62,761 nt of DNA, taken from the NCBI GenBank assembly GCA_009691045.1, contig SHWC01000008.1, positions 1 through 62,761 on the forward strand. Direction: 5' to 3'. Positions 1-9,888 of the stretch are shown in pieces. A program made the translations under genes and the position numbers. Each line of letters opens with the position of its first letter. Position 1 is the first letter of the stretch. The stretch comes from Alphaproteobacteria bacterium. GTDB lineage: Bacteria > Pseudomonadota > Alphaproteobacteria > UBA828. The notes beneath the pieces were generated by a model. The model had not been told where the DNA came from. It worked only from the letters and a program-made list of their open reading frames with translations, and made no database searches.

Positions 1-411
1 ATAGATCGCACTGGCATCAGGCCCGTCGCCATAACGCTCGAGCCAGTCGACCAATTCGGCATAGCTGGATTTATAACCGGGCGACAAATAACGCGCGGCC
101 AGCAGGTCGCCGACCAAAATAGGGTCGGCCAGTGCCGGCATAAGCTTATCCGCCTCGGCGTGGTTGCCTTTGCCCACCAGCGCGAACAGACGACGATAAA
201 GAGCACGATCGGCCTCGGACAGCACGGTCGGCAGGGCGGTCGGCCAGTTCATTTGGGCGGCGCCGGGGTCGAGCGCGGCGGTGGTCAATTCCTTCGAGGG
301 CTTGCTGGGCGAGCCGGGATGGGCTTCCCCGGCCCCAATCAGGGCAGCAAGGAAGGCCAGGGCGAAAACGCCCAGGCGCGCAAATCCAGTTCGCGGTCTT
401 GCTGCCGCCAT
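1..411 (-). CDS. Lytic murein transglycosylase, N-terminal part (cut by window edge)
   Basis: 137 codons read leftwards from an ATG at 411 and stay open to base 1, so the catalytic part lies outside the window. Residues 1-26 look like a Sec signal peptide (basic start, Ala/Leu/Phe-rich core). The following helical segment, with DRALYRRLFALV and later LLAARYLSPGYKS, resembles the N-terminal superhelical region of soluble lytic transglycosylases (SLT family) of Rhodospirillales, which cleave peptidoglycan glycan strands in the periplasm. The SLT domain itself is not visible, so the call rests on the N-terminal pattern only. It follows the glycosylase gene on the same strand after about 170 bases. 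Confidence 0.6.
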   Translation of the reverse strand, partial: MAAARPRTGFARLGVFALAFLAALIGAGEAHPGSPSKPSKELTTAALDPGAAQMNWPTALPTVLSEADRALYRRLFALVGKGNHAEADKLMPALADPILVGDLLAARYLSPGYKSSYAELVDWLERYGDGPDASAIY

Positions 412-579
412 CCTGAGGCTACCTGACTTTCTGTTTTGATCCCCCCGCCGGCGATGTTCTTGTGACCCGCCTTGGGAGGCCTTCTAGCGGACAGCTTGGC
501 CTCGGGCAACCTGGCAAATGCGTCACGAACCGAGGGGCGAGCTGTCGCATCATTGCCACACCCCTAGAGTCGAGTAAAA

Positions 580-1446
580 TCAGGCTAAAATTCGATGAAT
601 ATGGGCTTCGATGTCCAAAAGGTCGCGCCAGGCCTCGCGCTTGGCGGCGCTCTGGCGGAGCAAATAGGCCGGGTGGAAGACCGCAATCGTGGGGGTAGGG
701 GTGGCCAAACCGGGTCGGTGGTAGTCGAACCAGCGACCGCGGAGGCGGGTGATCCCCTCGCCCGTATTGAGGAGCGCCTTGGCCGAGATGCCACCAACGA
801 GGATCAGAATTTTGGGTGCAATCAGTTCGATCTGACGCTCGACAAAGGGCTGGCAGGTGGCGATTTCATCGGCGGTTGGCGTTCGGTTGCCGGGAGGCCG
901 CCAGGGCAACACGTTGGTGATATAGACCTTGGTGCGATCGAGCCCGATGGAGCCCAACATGCGGTCCAAGAGCTGGCCGGCCGGCCCGACAAAAGGCAGG
1001 CCCCGGCGGTCTTCTTCCGCGCCGGGCGCCTCGCCGACCAGCACGATGGTGGCGTGCGGATTGCCATCACCGATCACGGTGGTGGTCGCGGTGCGTTTGA
1101 GCGGGCAGGCATCGAAACGGCCCAGCGCGGCACGGAGCTCGTCGAGATTGGCGCAGGCGGCGGCAATCTCGCGGGCGCTCAAGGCGGCATCGCTCAATGC
1201 GATTGGCGCCGCCGGTGCGGCCGTGGCGGGCGCCATCGAGACCGGTGGGCGTGGTGCTGGCGCTGGGCTTGGCGCAGCGGGCGTTCCCACGTTCTGTTCG
1301 CTCGGTTGAGCAACGGGAATCCGGGCTGGTTGCGGCGGCGGGGCGCTCGCGCTCAGCCAATCGATCGGCGTCTCGCCGACCGCCATATCGACCCCGGCCT
1401 CGACATAAAATGCGAGCAGTGCCCGGTGGTCTTGCGCCATTGTCAT
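580..1446 (-). CDS. Uracil-DNA glycosylase, family 4-like
   Basis: 288 residues. The C-terminal half carries the family 4/5 active-site motif [20 protein letters not shown] (about residues 138-157), [11 protein letters not shown], and near the end HPAYLLRQ, the second catalytic loop. The enzyme removes uracil from DNA in base-excision repair. The first 100 residues are a Pro/Ala-rich, low-complexity extension. Only one Cys (in ACPL) is seen where classical iron-sulfur family-4 enzymes have a CxxC pair, as in the alphaproteobacterial 'SPO1 polymerase-like' branch. An alternative start is the ATG two codons later (1440). It is divergent from the ETF-QO gene, leaving a 140-base shared upstream region. 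Confidence 0.88.
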   Translation of the reverse strand: MTMAQDHRALLAFYVEAGVDMAVGETPIDWLSASAPPPQPARIPVAQPSEQNVGTPAAPSPAPAPRPPVSMAPATAAPAAPIALSDAALSAREIAAACANLDELRAALGRFDACPLKRTATTTVIGDGNPHATIVLVGEAPGAEEDRRGLPFVGPAGQLLDRMLGSIGLDRTKVYITNVLPWRPPGNRTPTADEIATCQPFVERQIELIAPKILILVGGISAKALLNTGEGITRLRGRWFDYHRPGLATPTPTIAVFHPAYLLRQSAAKREAWRDLLDIEAHIHRILA

Positions 1447-1586
1447 GGCCGGTGGCTTCGGGGTGGAACAGGTCCCATCGTTCTTAGATACGCTCGATTG
1501 ACCGCTTTCGGCAATCGGACCATAAGTGCGCCCGATGGAACGCTGATCGCGCCGTTCCAGAGGCTTGAGCGCCGCGGAGGGCCAGG

Positions 1587-3224
1587 ATGAGCCGCGAGTC
1601 GATGAGCTACGATGTGGTCGTGGTGGGCGGCGGGCCGGCGGGGCTCGCGGCGGCGATCAAACTTAAGCAATTGGCTCAGGCGGCCGGGCGTGAGCTTGCC
1701 GTCACGGTGGTTGAGAAAGGCTCCGAAATCGGCGCCCATATTCTTTCGGGCGCCGTGTTCGAGACCAAGGCGCTGGATGAGCTGATTCCTGATTGGAAGG
1801 CCAAAGGCGCGCCGCTCAAGACCCAGGTCAACGCCGAAGAGTTCAGCGTGCTGACCAAACGGCGCCGGTTCACCTTTCCGGCCTGGATGCTGCCGCCCCA
1901 ATTGCACAATAAAGGCAATTACATCATCAGCCTGGGCGAGCTTTGTCGCTGGCTGGCCCAAGAGGCCGAGGCGCTCGGGGTTGAGATTTATCCGGGCTTC
2001 GCGGCGGCCGAGGTGCTCTATCACCAGGATGGCAGCGTCAAAGGCGTTGCAACCGGCGATATGGGCGTCTCGCGCGAGGGGGCGCACAAATCCAGCTATC
2101 AGCCGGGCATGGAACTCCATGCCAAATACACGCTGTTCGCCGAGGGCGCGCGGGGCTCGCTATCGAAAGAGCTGATCGAGCGCTTCAAGCTGCGCGCCGA
2201 TGCGGCGCCGCAGACCTACGGCATCGGTATCAAAGAGATCTGGGAGGTCGAGCCGGCCAAGCATCGGCCCGGCCTCATTCAGCATAGTTTCGGCTGGCCG
2301 CTCGATTCGCGCACCTATGGCGGTAGTTTTCTCTATCACTTCGACACGAATCTGGTGTCGGTCGGTTTTGTCGTCGCGCTCGACTATCAGAACCCCTACC
2401 TCTCGCCGTTTGACGAGTTTCAGCGCTTCAAGACCCATCCCGCGATCCGTCCAACGTTCGAAGGCGGTAAGCGCATTGTCTATGGCGCGCGGGCGATCAA
2501 TGAGGGCGGCTGGCAATCGATTCCGAAGCTCAGCTTTCCGGGTGGTGCACTCATCGGTTGTGCCGCCGGCTTCGTCAACGTGCCCAAGATCAAGGGCAGC
2601 CACAATGCGATGAAGACCGGCATGTTGGCCGCCGAGGCCGTGTTCGCGGCGTCGCAAGCCGGGCGGGACGGTCATGACGAACTCGTCGATCTAACCAAAA
2701 CCGTGCGCCGCTCGTGGGTTGGGCGCGAGTTGCGCGAGGTGCGCAATTGCCGCCCGGCCTATCGGTTCGGCCTCGTGCTCGGCACGCTCATTAGCGGTTT
2801 CGAACTCTGGTCGCGCGGCGTTTTGCCATGGACGCTCGGGCACCATGAAGACCATCGCGCGCTCAAGCCGGCGGCGCGGAGCCGGAGAATCGACTATCCG
2901 AAGCCCGATGGCGTGGTCAGTTTCGACAAGCTCTCCTCGGTGTTCATTTCGAACACCAATCACGAGGAAGATCAGCCGGTACATTTGAAGCTGCGCGATC
3001 CAAGTGTGGCGATTCGCCTCAATTTGTCGCTTTATGACGCGCCCGAGCAGCGCTATTGCCCTGCCGGCGTTTACGAAATCGTTACTGAAGCCGCGGGGCC
3101 GAGGCTGCAAATCAACGCGCAAAACTGCGTGCACTGCAAAACCTGTGATATCAAAGACCCGAGTCAAAACATTAATTGGACGGTTCCCGAGGGCGGCGGC
3201 GGCCCAAATTATCCCAATATGTGA
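1587..3224 (+). CDS. etfD: Electron transfer flavoprotein-ubiquinone oxidoreductase (ETF-QO)
   Basis: 545 residues, normal family length. The FAD dinucleotide motif [17 protein letters not shown] lies at residues 10-26. The C-terminal 4Fe-4S ferredoxin-like region shows CPAGVYE, then [13 protein letters not shown] close to the end, giving the four cluster cysteines. The membrane-associated enzyme takes electrons from ETF (etfAB at 12339-14053 in this window) and reduces ubiquinone. A second in-frame ATG at 1602 is an alternative start. It is followed by the TPR lipoprotein gene after about 90 bases. Confidence 0.96.
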   Translation: MSRESMSYDVVVVGGGPAGLAAAIKLKQLAQAAGRELAVTVVEKGSEIGAHILSGAVFETKALDELIPDWKAKGAPLKTQVNAEEFSVLTKRRRFTFPAWMLPPQLHNKGNYIISLGELCRWLAQEAEALGVEIYPGFAAAEVLYHQDGSVKGVATGDMGVSREGAHKSSYQPGMELHAKYTLFAEGARGSLSKELIERFKLRADAAPQTYGIGIKEIWEVEPAKHRPGLIQHSFGWPLDSRTYGGSFLYHFDTNLVSVGFVVALDYQNPYLSPFDEFQRFKTHPAIRPTFEGGKRIVYGARAINEGGWQSIPKLSFPGGALIGCAAGFVNVPKIKGSHNAMKTGMLAAEAVFAASQAGRDGHDELVDLTKTVRRSWVGRELREVRNCRPAYRFGLVLGTLISGFELWSRGVLPWTLGHHEDHRALKPAARSRRIDYPKPDGVVSFDKLSSVFISNTNHEEDQPVHLKLRDPSVAIRLNLSLYDAPEQRYCPAGVYEIVTEAAGPRLQINAQNCVHCKTCDIKDPSQNINWTVPEGGGGPNYPNM

Positions 3225-3313
3225 GCCGCATTTTGGTAAGAACCTGTGATTACAATTTTTGTCGCGCGCCCTTCGGCGTGCCCGTTGCCTTTGCTGTGAG
3301 CTGATCTAGGATC

Positions 3314-5140
3314 ATGGACGTGACCCCACGACTTCCCCCGTCTGTCGCTCAGGCGCCCCGCCATGGATTGCGTTGGTTGCGCCTGTCGGGCCTCGCCGCG
3401 CTTTGCGCGGTGATGGCTGTCGCGATCGTCGGCGCGTGTGCGCAAAGCGATTCGGCGAGCGAGAAAAAAACCGCCGAGGCGATCTCAAGCGAAGAGGTGA
3501 TTACCCACAAAGAAGTGGTATCGGGCTTCGGCAATTATCTTGCCGGTCGATTTGCCTATGCGAGCCATGACATCGGCTCGGCCGCCGAATATATGCGCAA
3601 AGCGCTCGATGATGATCCGGGCGATCGGAGCTTGTTGCAGCGAACCGTAACGCTCTTGGTTGCCGATGGGCGTATTGATGACGCCGTCGCGCTGGCGCCG
3701 CGCTTGATCAAGGCGGAGCCATCGGCGCGCATCGCGCATTTGCTGCTGGCGCTCGACAACATAGGTCGCGGTCGCCGCGAGGCGGCAAAGACCAATCTGA
3801 CCAGCATTCCGCGCGATGGCGTCTACGTCTTGTTGGTGCCGGCGATCGAGGCCTGGGTGGCGTTCGCCAATGGCGATAGCAAGGGCGCCTTCGACTTGCT
3901 TGCACCATTGTCACAGCGCCACGCCTATAGCGGCTTTTACAGCTTTCAGGCCGGTTTGATCGCCGATGCGGCGGGCGACGCCAAAACGGCCGAGGCGCAC
4001 TATAAGAAGGCCATCGAGGCGACACCCGGCGGCTCGCTGAGAACGGTGGAAGCCTATGGCGCGCTGTTGGAGCGCGCGAGCCGGCTGGACGAAGCACGAA
4101 AAATCTACGACGCCTATCTCGCTGAGAACGAAGAATCGGTCTGGCTTGAGACCGTGCAAGAGCGCCTTGCGCACGGTGAAAAGCCTGGGCCCGCGTTGAG
4201 CGATCCCTTGGATGGCATTGCCGAAGCGTTGTTCGATGCGGCGAGCGCGGTGCCGCAAGAAAGCGGCAATGATGCGGGCCTCCTCTATGCACGCTTGGCG
4301 CTCGACATAAGGCCGGATTTCGACGTCGCGCGGATTCTTATCGGTGAAACGTTCGAGGCTTTGAGGCGGTTCGACGACGCCTATGCGATCTATCGCGCGG
4401 TCTCGCCGGAATCAGCGTTCTCGTGGACCGCGCGGCTGCGTGCCGCCGGGAGCCTGGCTGAGATCGGGCGGGTCGATGAGGCCATCGCGGATTTGCGCGT
4501 CGCTATGGCCGAACGGCCGGACCGCTCTGATGGCGCCGTTACGCTCGGCGATGTGCTGCGTCAAGCCGAGCGCTATGGTGATGCCGCCGAGGCCTATGAT
4601 TTGGCCTTCGCACGGATCAAGACGATTGAACCGCACCATTGGTCGCTCTTCTATGTGCGCGGGATATGCTTCGAACGCATCAAGAATTGGCCGCGTGCCG
4701 AAGCGGATTTTCTCAAGGCGTTGGAACTCGAACCCGAGCAGCCGCTGGTGCTCAATTATCTCGGTTACTCATGGGTTGAGCAGGGCACCAATCTTAAGAA
4801 AGCGCTCGACATGATCGAGCGGGCGGTCGAGCTGCGCCCCAATGATCCCTATATTGTCGATAGTCTCGGTTGGGCGCTGTACCAGACCGGCGATTATTCA
4901 GGCGCTATCTACAATCTCGAAAAGTCGGTCGAGTTGCTTTCGAACGATCCGGTCATCAATGACCATTTGGGCGACGCGTATTGGCAGGCCGGACGCAAGA
5001 CGGAAGCGCGCTTCCAATGGGAGCGTTCGCTGAATCTGAATCCTCAGGACGATATGGCGGCGAAGATTCGGTTGAAGCTCAATCGTGGCCTCGCGGCAGA
5101 GGCCGAAACCGATACAACGCGCCAGACCAAGACCGAGTGA
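3314..5140 (+). CDS. TPR-repeat lipoprotein
   Basis: 608 residues. An N-terminal hydrophobic stretch (about residues 20-42) ends in VGAC, a plausible lipobox, so the protein may be lipid-anchored in the periplasm or outer membrane. The rest is tetratricopeptide repeats, clearest in the last third (LNYLGYSWVEQG, VDSLGWALYQTGDY, NDHLGDAYWQAGR). Such proteins are scaffolds; no catalytic domain is seen. Its stop overlaps the GTG start of ispE, so the two are translationally coupled. The same ETF-QO/TPR/ispE order is known in Rhodospirillales, but the partner of the TPR protein is unknown. Confidence 0.85.
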   Translation: MDVTPRLPPSVAQAPRHGLRWLRLSGLAALCAVMAVAIVGACAQSDSASEKKTAEAISSEEVITHKEVVSGFGNYLAGRFAYASHDIGSAAEYMRKALDDDPGDRSLLQRTVTLLVADGRIDDAVALAPRLIKAEPSARIAHLLLALDNIGRGRREAAKTNLTSIPRDGVYVLLVPAIEAWVAFANGDSKGAFDLLAPLSQRHAYSGFYSFQAGLIADAAGDAKTAEAHYKKAIEATPGGSLRTVEAYGALLERASRLDEARKIYDAYLAENEESVWLETVQERLAHGEKPGPALSDPLDGIAEALFDAASAVPQESGNDAGLLYARLALDIRPDFDVARILIGETFEALRRFDDAYAIYRAVSPESAFSWTARLRAAGSLAEIGRVDEAIADLRVAMAERPDRSDGAVTLGDVLRQAERYGDAAEAYDLAFARIKTIEPHHWSLFYVRGICFERIKNWPRAEADFLKALELEPEQPLVLNYLGYSWVEQGTNLKKALDMIERAVELRPNDPYIVDSLGWALYQTGDYSGAIYNLEKSVELLSNDPVINDHLGDAYWQAGRKTEARFQWERSLNLNPQDDMAAKIRLKLNRGLAAEAETDTTRQTKTE

Positions 5141-6042
5141 GCGCGGCGTCTCTTGCCGGCGCGGTACGTATCGCCGCGCCTGCCAAGCTGAATTTGTTTC
5201 TCCATGTCGTCGGCCGTCGGCCCGATGGCTATCATTTGCTCGATAGCCTGATCGCTTTTGCCTCGGTGCATGACACGCTGGTCGTTGCACCGGCGCACCA
5301 ACTTACATTGACGCTCGATGGACCGTTCGGCGCCGATCTTGACGGCGCGGGCGATGATAATTTGGTGTTGAAGGCGGCGCGGGCCTTGGCCGAGGTGGCC
5401 GGTCAACCGGCGCAGGGCGTGCTCAGATTGACCAAGCGCCTACCCGTTGCGTCGGGTATCGGGGGCGGCAGCGCCGATGCGGCGGCGGCCATCAAGGCGC
5501 TGGTGAAATTATGGCGGCTGACACCAACGCCAGAGCAGCTATCAAGCATTGCCTTGTCGCTTGGCGCGGACGTTCCAGTTTGCCTTGCGGGTCATGTAGC
5601 ACGCGTTGGCGGTATTGGTGAGGGCATCGCGACGGTTGGTCGGTTACCGAATTGTGGGCTTGTGCTGGTCAACCCGAGAGTGCCGCTCGCAACAGCTGCG
5701 GTGTTCAAGGCCCGGCAAGGCGTCTTCTCTCGGCCGGCGTCCTTTGATCGCATACCAAACGATGTTGCGGGTTTGGCCGCCGCGCTTCGTAACACGAACA
5801 ATGATCTCGAAGCGCCGGCGCGGGCTCTCTTGCCCTTGATCGATGACGTGCTGGAGGCGATCGCAGGGCTCAAGGGCTGTCTGATCGCTCGCATGTCAGG
5901 TAGCGGGGCGACGTGTTTCGGTTTGTTCGCTGATGAACGAGCGGCGCAATCGGCCAGTGCCGATTTGGCGGCGCGGTATCAAGGTTGGTGGGTTGCGCCA
6001 GGTCGATTATTGAACGCGACCGACGATCTCGTCCCGCTCTGA
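5137..6042 (+). CDS. ispE: 4-diphosphocytidyl-2-C-methyl-D-erythritol kinase
   Basis: 301 residues from a GTG at 5137 that overlaps the upstream TGA as GTGA. GHMP-kinase motifs are visible: APAKLNLFLHVVGRRPDGYH at the N-terminus, then the glycine-rich ATP loop PVASGIGGGSADAAAA, and RMSGSGATCFGLF near the C-terminus. It phosphorylates CDP-methylerythritol in the MEP isoprenoid pathway. The reading frame stays open upstream of the GTG, but homology begins only at AAPAKLN, so the short start was chosen. Confidence 0.95.
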   Translation: MSAASLAGAVRIAAPAKLNLFLHVVGRRPDGYHLLDSLIAFASVHDTLVVAPAHQLTLTLDGPFGADLDGAGDDNLVLKAARALAEVAGQPAQGVLRLTKRLPVASGIGGGSADAAAAIKALVKLWRLTPTPEQLSSIALSLGADVPVCLAGHVARVGGIGEGIATVGRLPNCGLVLVNPRVPLATAAVFKARQGVFSRPASFDRIPNDVAGLAAALRNTNNDLEAPARALLPLIDDVLEAIAGLKGCLIARMSGSGATCFGLFADERAAQSASADLAARYQGWWVAPGRLLNATDDLVPL

Positions 6043-6048
6043 TCGTTT

Positions 6049-7383
6049 CTACAATTCCCAACGACGCATGCCGGGTGGGAGCGCGACATTTCGCCAAATG
6101 CCCTTGAGGTCGGCGACCAAGCCACTTGGCGCGACCAAGCGGCCGAAGGTCGCGCTTTCGAATGTGGTGTAGAGCCGGTGCGCCACGGCGCCGAGCACAC
6201 AGGCATAGCCGTTCAAGCCATCGAGGCTCTTGACCAGTGTGATCCCATAAAAGCGCGCTGCCTCGCCCGGATCGGCGAGCGGGTCGTGCACATCGACGCG
6301 GTAGCCCCGCCCATTCAGCCGCGTCACGATATCGACGACGCGGGTATTGCGTAGATCGGGCACGTTTTCCTTGAAGGTGAGGCCGAGCACGAGAATGGAT
6401 CGCTCGGCGGGCTGACCCAAGGAATCGGCGAGCGAATCCGCGATGAACGCGCCCATGGCATCGTTCAGCCGACGCCCCGCCAAAATGATCTCTGGGTTGT
6501 GGCCGATCTCGACCGCGCGGTGCGCCAGATAATAGGGGTCGACGCCAATGCAGTGACCGCCAACGAGGCCCGGCTTGAAGTCGAGGAAATTCCACTTCGT
6601 GCGTGCAGCCGCCAACACATCGTGCGTCGCGATGCCCAATTTGTGGAAGATCTGCGAAACCTCATTGATGAAGGCGATGTTGATGTCGCGCTGCGCGTTT
6701 TCGATGACTTTGGCGGCCTCTGCGGTTTTGATATCGCGCGCGATGAACACGCCGCCTGACGTGACGGAGCCATAAAGGGCGCCGAGCCGCGCGGCGATCT
6801 CAGGCTTTTGCGCCGCCACCACCTTGGTGATGGTCTCGACACGATGCTCGCGATCGCCGGGGTTGATGCGCTCCGGCGAGTAGCCAAGCTCGAAATCGAC
6901 GCCGGCCCGGAGGCCCGAGGCGCGGGCCAGGACCGGCGCGCAAATCTCTTCGGTGACGCCGGGCCAGACCGTGCTCTCGAACACCACGATGGCGCCCTTG
7001 GAAAGGGCGCGCCCAACCGTTTCCGACGCTGAAATGACGGCCGATAGATCTGGCTTGTTCTGTTCGTCGACCGGGGTGGGGACGGTGACGATGTAAAACT
7101 CGGCGCCCTTTATCGCCGTGGGATCATCGCTGAGCTCGAGCGCGCTTGTCTTGAGCGCCTGGCCGTCCACTTCGCGCGTCCGATCATGCCCGGCGCGGAG
7201 TTCGGCAATGCGCGAGCGGTCTATATCAAAGCCGATGACCCGATGATGCCGTGCCATGGCGACCGCGAGCGGCAGGCCGACATAGCCGAGGCCGACAATC
7301 ACGACATTGGTGCGGTGGAGCTGGGCGGGCAAGGCGATCGGACGCTTTTGTGGGGTTGGCTGGCGCCGAGCTAATCGCCTCAA
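6049..7383 (-). CDS. Nucleotide-sugar 6-dehydrogenase, TviB/WbpO type
   Basis: 444 residues from a TTG at 7383. The NAD motif VVIVGLGYVGLPLAVAMA lies at about residues 27-44. The middle matches the TviB-type UDP-GlcNAc/UDP-GalNAc dehydrogenase subfamily (YSPERINPGD, NAQRDINIAFINE, KWNFLDFKPGLVGGHCIGVD with the catalytic Cys, and AGRRLNDAMG). It oxidises the C6 hydroxyl of a UDP-sugar to a uronic acid for capsule, O-antigen or exopolysaccharide. It is convergent with ispE and divergent from the epimerase at 7471. UDP-glucose as substrate is less likely on motif grounds but not excluded. A later start around residue 18 is possible. Confidence 0.88.
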   Translation of the reverse strand: MRRLARRQPTPQKRPIALPAQLHRTNVVIVGLGYVGLPLAVAMARHHRVIGFDIDRSRIAELRAGHDRTREVDGQALKTSALELSDDPTAIKGAEFYIVTVPTPVDEQNKPDLSAVISASETVGRALSKGAIVVFESTVWPGVTEEICAPVLARASGLRAGVDFELGYSPERINPGDREHRVETITKVVAAQKPEIAARLGALYGSVTSGGVFIARDIKTAEAAKVIENAQRDINIAFINEVSQIFHKLGIATHDVLAAARTKWNFLDFKPGLVGGHCIGVDPYYLAHRAVEIGHNPEIILAGRRLNDAMGAFIADSLADSLGQPAERSILVLGLTFKENVPDLRNTRVVDIVTRLNGRGYRVDVHDPLADPGEAARFYGITLVKSLDGLNGYACVLGAVAHRLYTTFESATFGRLVAPSGLVADLKGIWRNVALPPGMRRWEL

Positions 7384-7470
7384 ATAGCGCCCATGTCAAC
7401 CGGCGCGCGGTGGATTTTCGACGACCGAGCTTGCGGAGCGGGCCGCAGCCGTCTATAGCCGGGCCCCAGA

Positions 7471-8451
7471 ATGTCCACCCTGGTCACTGGCGCCGCCGGC
7501 TTTATTGGTTATCACCTTTCCGAGGCGTTGCTCGCCCGCGGCGAAGCCGTGATCGGCGTAGACAATCTGAACGATTATTATTCGGTGAAGCTCAAGGAAA
7601 GCCGGCTTGAGCGGCTGAAGCGCCACAAGGCGTTTCGTTTTCTCAACGCCGATATTGCCGAGCGCGAGGCCTTCGCCTCGGCCCTACCCGAGAAGGCGAC
7701 GATCACCGCCATCGTTCACATGGCGGCGCAAGCGGGCGTTCGCTATTCGTTGGACCACCCAGACGCCTATATTCGATCAAACGTCTTGGGTCAGCTTTCG
7801 ATCCTTGAACTGTGCCGCGTGCTTCCGGCCCTGAAGCATCTGGTCTATGCGTCGACCAGTTCGGTCTATGGCGGCAATACCAAGCAGCCATTCTCGGAGG
7901 ACGATCGGGTTGATGATCCGATTTCGCTTTATGCGGCGACCAAGAAATCGGCCGAGTTGATGAGCCATGTCTATGCGCGGCTCTTTGGCATTCCGAGCAC
8001 CGGGCTTCGTTTCTTCACGGTCTATGGGCCATGGGGGCGACCCGATATGTCCGCCTATTTGTTCGCGGATGCGATTTTCGCCGGTCGCCCGATCGAGCTT
8101 TTCAATGGCGGCGATATGCGGCGCGATTTCACTTATGTCGATGATATTGTCGATGGCGTGGTGCGTGTGCTCGACGGCCCGCCGGTTGCGCGGGACGGCC
8201 GACCGCCCGAGCGGATTTACAACATTGGCAATCATCGGCCCGAACAATTGACGCATTATGTGAGCGTGCTCGAGCGGGCGATCGGCAAGAAGGCGATTAT
8301 CGAACTCGCGCCGATGCAGCCGGGCGATGTTAAGGAAACCTACGCTGACATTTCGGCGATCCAGCGCGATTTCGGCTTTCAGCCCAAGACCTCGATCGAA
8401 GAGGGTGTGCCTCGTTTCGTTGCCTGGTTCAAAGCCTATCACGGGGTTTAG
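7471..8451 (+). CDS. NAD-dependent epimerase, UDP-glucuronate 4-epimerase family
   Basis: 326 residues, extended SDR. The Rossmann motif TGAAGFIGYHLSEALL is at the N-terminus, followed by the CapI/LpsL-type signature VDNLNDYYSVKLKESRL. Catalytic residues lie in STSSVYGG and the YxxxK of YAATKK. RFFTVYGPWGRPDMS and RRDFTYVDDIVDGV complete the family pattern. It probably inverts C4 of a UDP-hexuronic acid (UDP-GlcA to UDP-GalA). It is divergently paired with the UDP-sugar dehydrogenase that could supply its substrate and is followed by a glycosyltransferase. Confidence 0.9.
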   Translation: MSTLVTGAAGFIGYHLSEALLARGEAVIGVDNLNDYYSVKLKESRLERLKRHKAFRFLNADIAEREAFASALPEKATITAIVHMAAQAGVRYSLDHPDAYIRSNVLGQLSILELCRVLPALKHLVYASTSSVYGGNTKQPFSEDDRVDDPISLYAATKKSAELMSHVYARLFGIPSTGLRFFTVYGPWGRPDMSAYLFADAIFAGRPIELFNGGDMRRDFTYVDDIVDGVVRVLDGPPVARDGRPPERIYNIGNHRPEQLTHYVSVLERAIGKKAIIELAPMQPGDVKETYADISAIQRDFGFQPKTSIEEGVPRFVAWFKAYHGV

Positions 8452-8484
8452 ACCGGGCGTTCGCAGCAAGAAGAGTCGCGCTGA

Positions 8485-9864
8485 ATGAGCGGTGATCAGG
8501 CGGGACCCAAATCGTTGGCCGCTGAGCGCTTTAATGAAGCGGCGGCGCGCCATGCCAGCGGGCAAATGGCCGAGGCCGAGGCGCTCTATCGCGCGGCGCT
8601 GGAGCTACAGCCCGACCATGTCGAGGCGCTCGGTAATCTAGCCGCCATTTGTGCCCAAACCGGTCGGGTCGATGAGGCGGAGACGCAGTGCCGCCGCGCG
8701 CTTGCGCTAAGGCCTCATTTCACGCCGGCGCTCAATACGCTCGGGATTGTGCTTCGCCGGCTCAATCGCTTGGATGAGGCGGTTGAGCATTATCAGCGCG
8801 CCGTCGCGCTCGATAGCCGCTATGCCGAGGCCTTCACCAATCTCGGTCTGTCATTGCGGGCGCTTGGGCAGCACGATGAGGCGATCGCAGCGATGCGTCG
8901 TGTCGTGACCTTGCAGCCGGAATCGGCTGATGCCCATATGAGCCTCGCCTCGACTCTGCTGATGACCGGTGATTTTGCCGAGGGCTGGCGCGAGTATGAG
9001 TGGCGTTGGAAATTGGAGCGTCTGCCGCCACCGCCGGTGCTCGCGCCGCCTTGGACGCTCGATGCGCCGAGGGGAAGTTCCGTGTTGCTCAATACCAAGC
9101 AAGGCTTCGGCGATACCATTCAATTCACGCGCTTCGCGCCTCTCCTCGTCGAACGTGGCCACCGCGTGGTGCTTGAAGTGCGCGAGCCGCTGTGCCGATT
9201 GCTCGAAGGTGCGTTGCCCGGCGTTGAGATCATTGTGCGGGGCGCGAAGATCGGGCCGGTCGATCGCCAGATCGCGCTGATGAGCGTGCCTCGCGTTTTG
9301 GGAACAACGCTCAATACCATTCCCGCAAATGTGCCCTATTTGGCCGCCGATGCTGGCGCGGTCGCGCGTTGGCGCGCGCGGCTCGATCACAAGCGATCGA
9401 AAATAGGTCTAGTGTGGCGCGGTAGTGCGACGCACGGCAAGGACCGCGCCCGTTCGCTCGATCCGGCATTGCTCGCGCCAATATTTGGAGTGGATGGGGT
9501 GCAGCTCGTCAGCCTGCAAAAAGTGCCGCGACCCGGGGACCTCGATGTTATCCCGCGGCTCGGTCGGCTCGAGGATTGGACGGCAGAACTTGACGATTTC
9601 GCGGAGACCGCCGCGCTCATCGCCGCGCTTGATCTGGTGATCACGGTCGATACGTCGGTCGCGCATCTGGCAGGCGCCTTGGCCAAGCCGTTCTGGGTCA
9701 TGCTGCCGCACGTGCCCGATTGGCGTTGGCTTCTGGCGCGTGAGGATAGCCCGTGGTACCCGACCGCGCGGCTGTTTCGCCAAACCCGCCTGGATGATTG
9801 GGAGGGCGTTATTCAACGGGTTGGCACGGCGCTGATCGAGTGGTGGGGAAAGCGCGCGCCCTAA
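8485..9864 (+). CDS. TPR-containing glycosyltransferase
   Basis: 459 residues. Residues about 10-165 are four to five TPR units (for example ALYRAALELQPDHVEALGNL and VEHYQRAVALDSRYAEAFTN). The C-terminal half has the GT9-like pattern with LLNTKQGFGDTIQFTRFAPL, GLVWRGSATHGKDRARSL and ITVDTSVAHLAGALAKP. It likely transfers a sugar to a glycan or protein in the cytoplasm; acceptor and donor are not readable. It starts 33 bases after the epimerase gene in the same direction, which supports a role with that sugar pathway. Confidence 0.83.
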   Translation: MSGDQAGPKSLAAERFNEAAARHASGQMAEAEALYRAALELQPDHVEALGNLAAICAQTGRVDEAETQCRRALALRPHFTPALNTLGIVLRRLNRLDEAVEHYQRAVALDSRYAEAFTNLGLSLRALGQHDEAIAAMRRVVTLQPESADAHMSLASTLLMTGDFAEGWREYEWRWKLERLPPPPVLAPPWTLDAPRGSSVLLNTKQGFGDTIQFTRFAPLLVERGHRVVLEVREPLCRLLEGALPGVEIIVRGAKIGPVDRQIALMSVPRVLGTTLNTIPANVPYLAADAGAVARWRARLDHKRSKIGLVWRGSATHGKDRARSLDPALLAPIFGVDGVQLVSLQKVPRPGDLDVIPRLGRLEDWTAELDDFAETAALIAALDLVITVDTSVAHLAGALAKPFWVMLPHVPDWRWLLAREDSPWYPTARLFRQTRLDDWEGVIQRVGTALIEWWGKRAP

Positions 9865-9888
9865 TACGATTCAGGCTAAGATGCATGC

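Noticed and set aside
595-1590. Long plus-strand frame opposite the uracil-DNA glycosylase gene
   Set aside because: Arg/Gly-rich translation without motifs, antisense to a gene with clear catalytic motifs; a GC-rich shadow frame.
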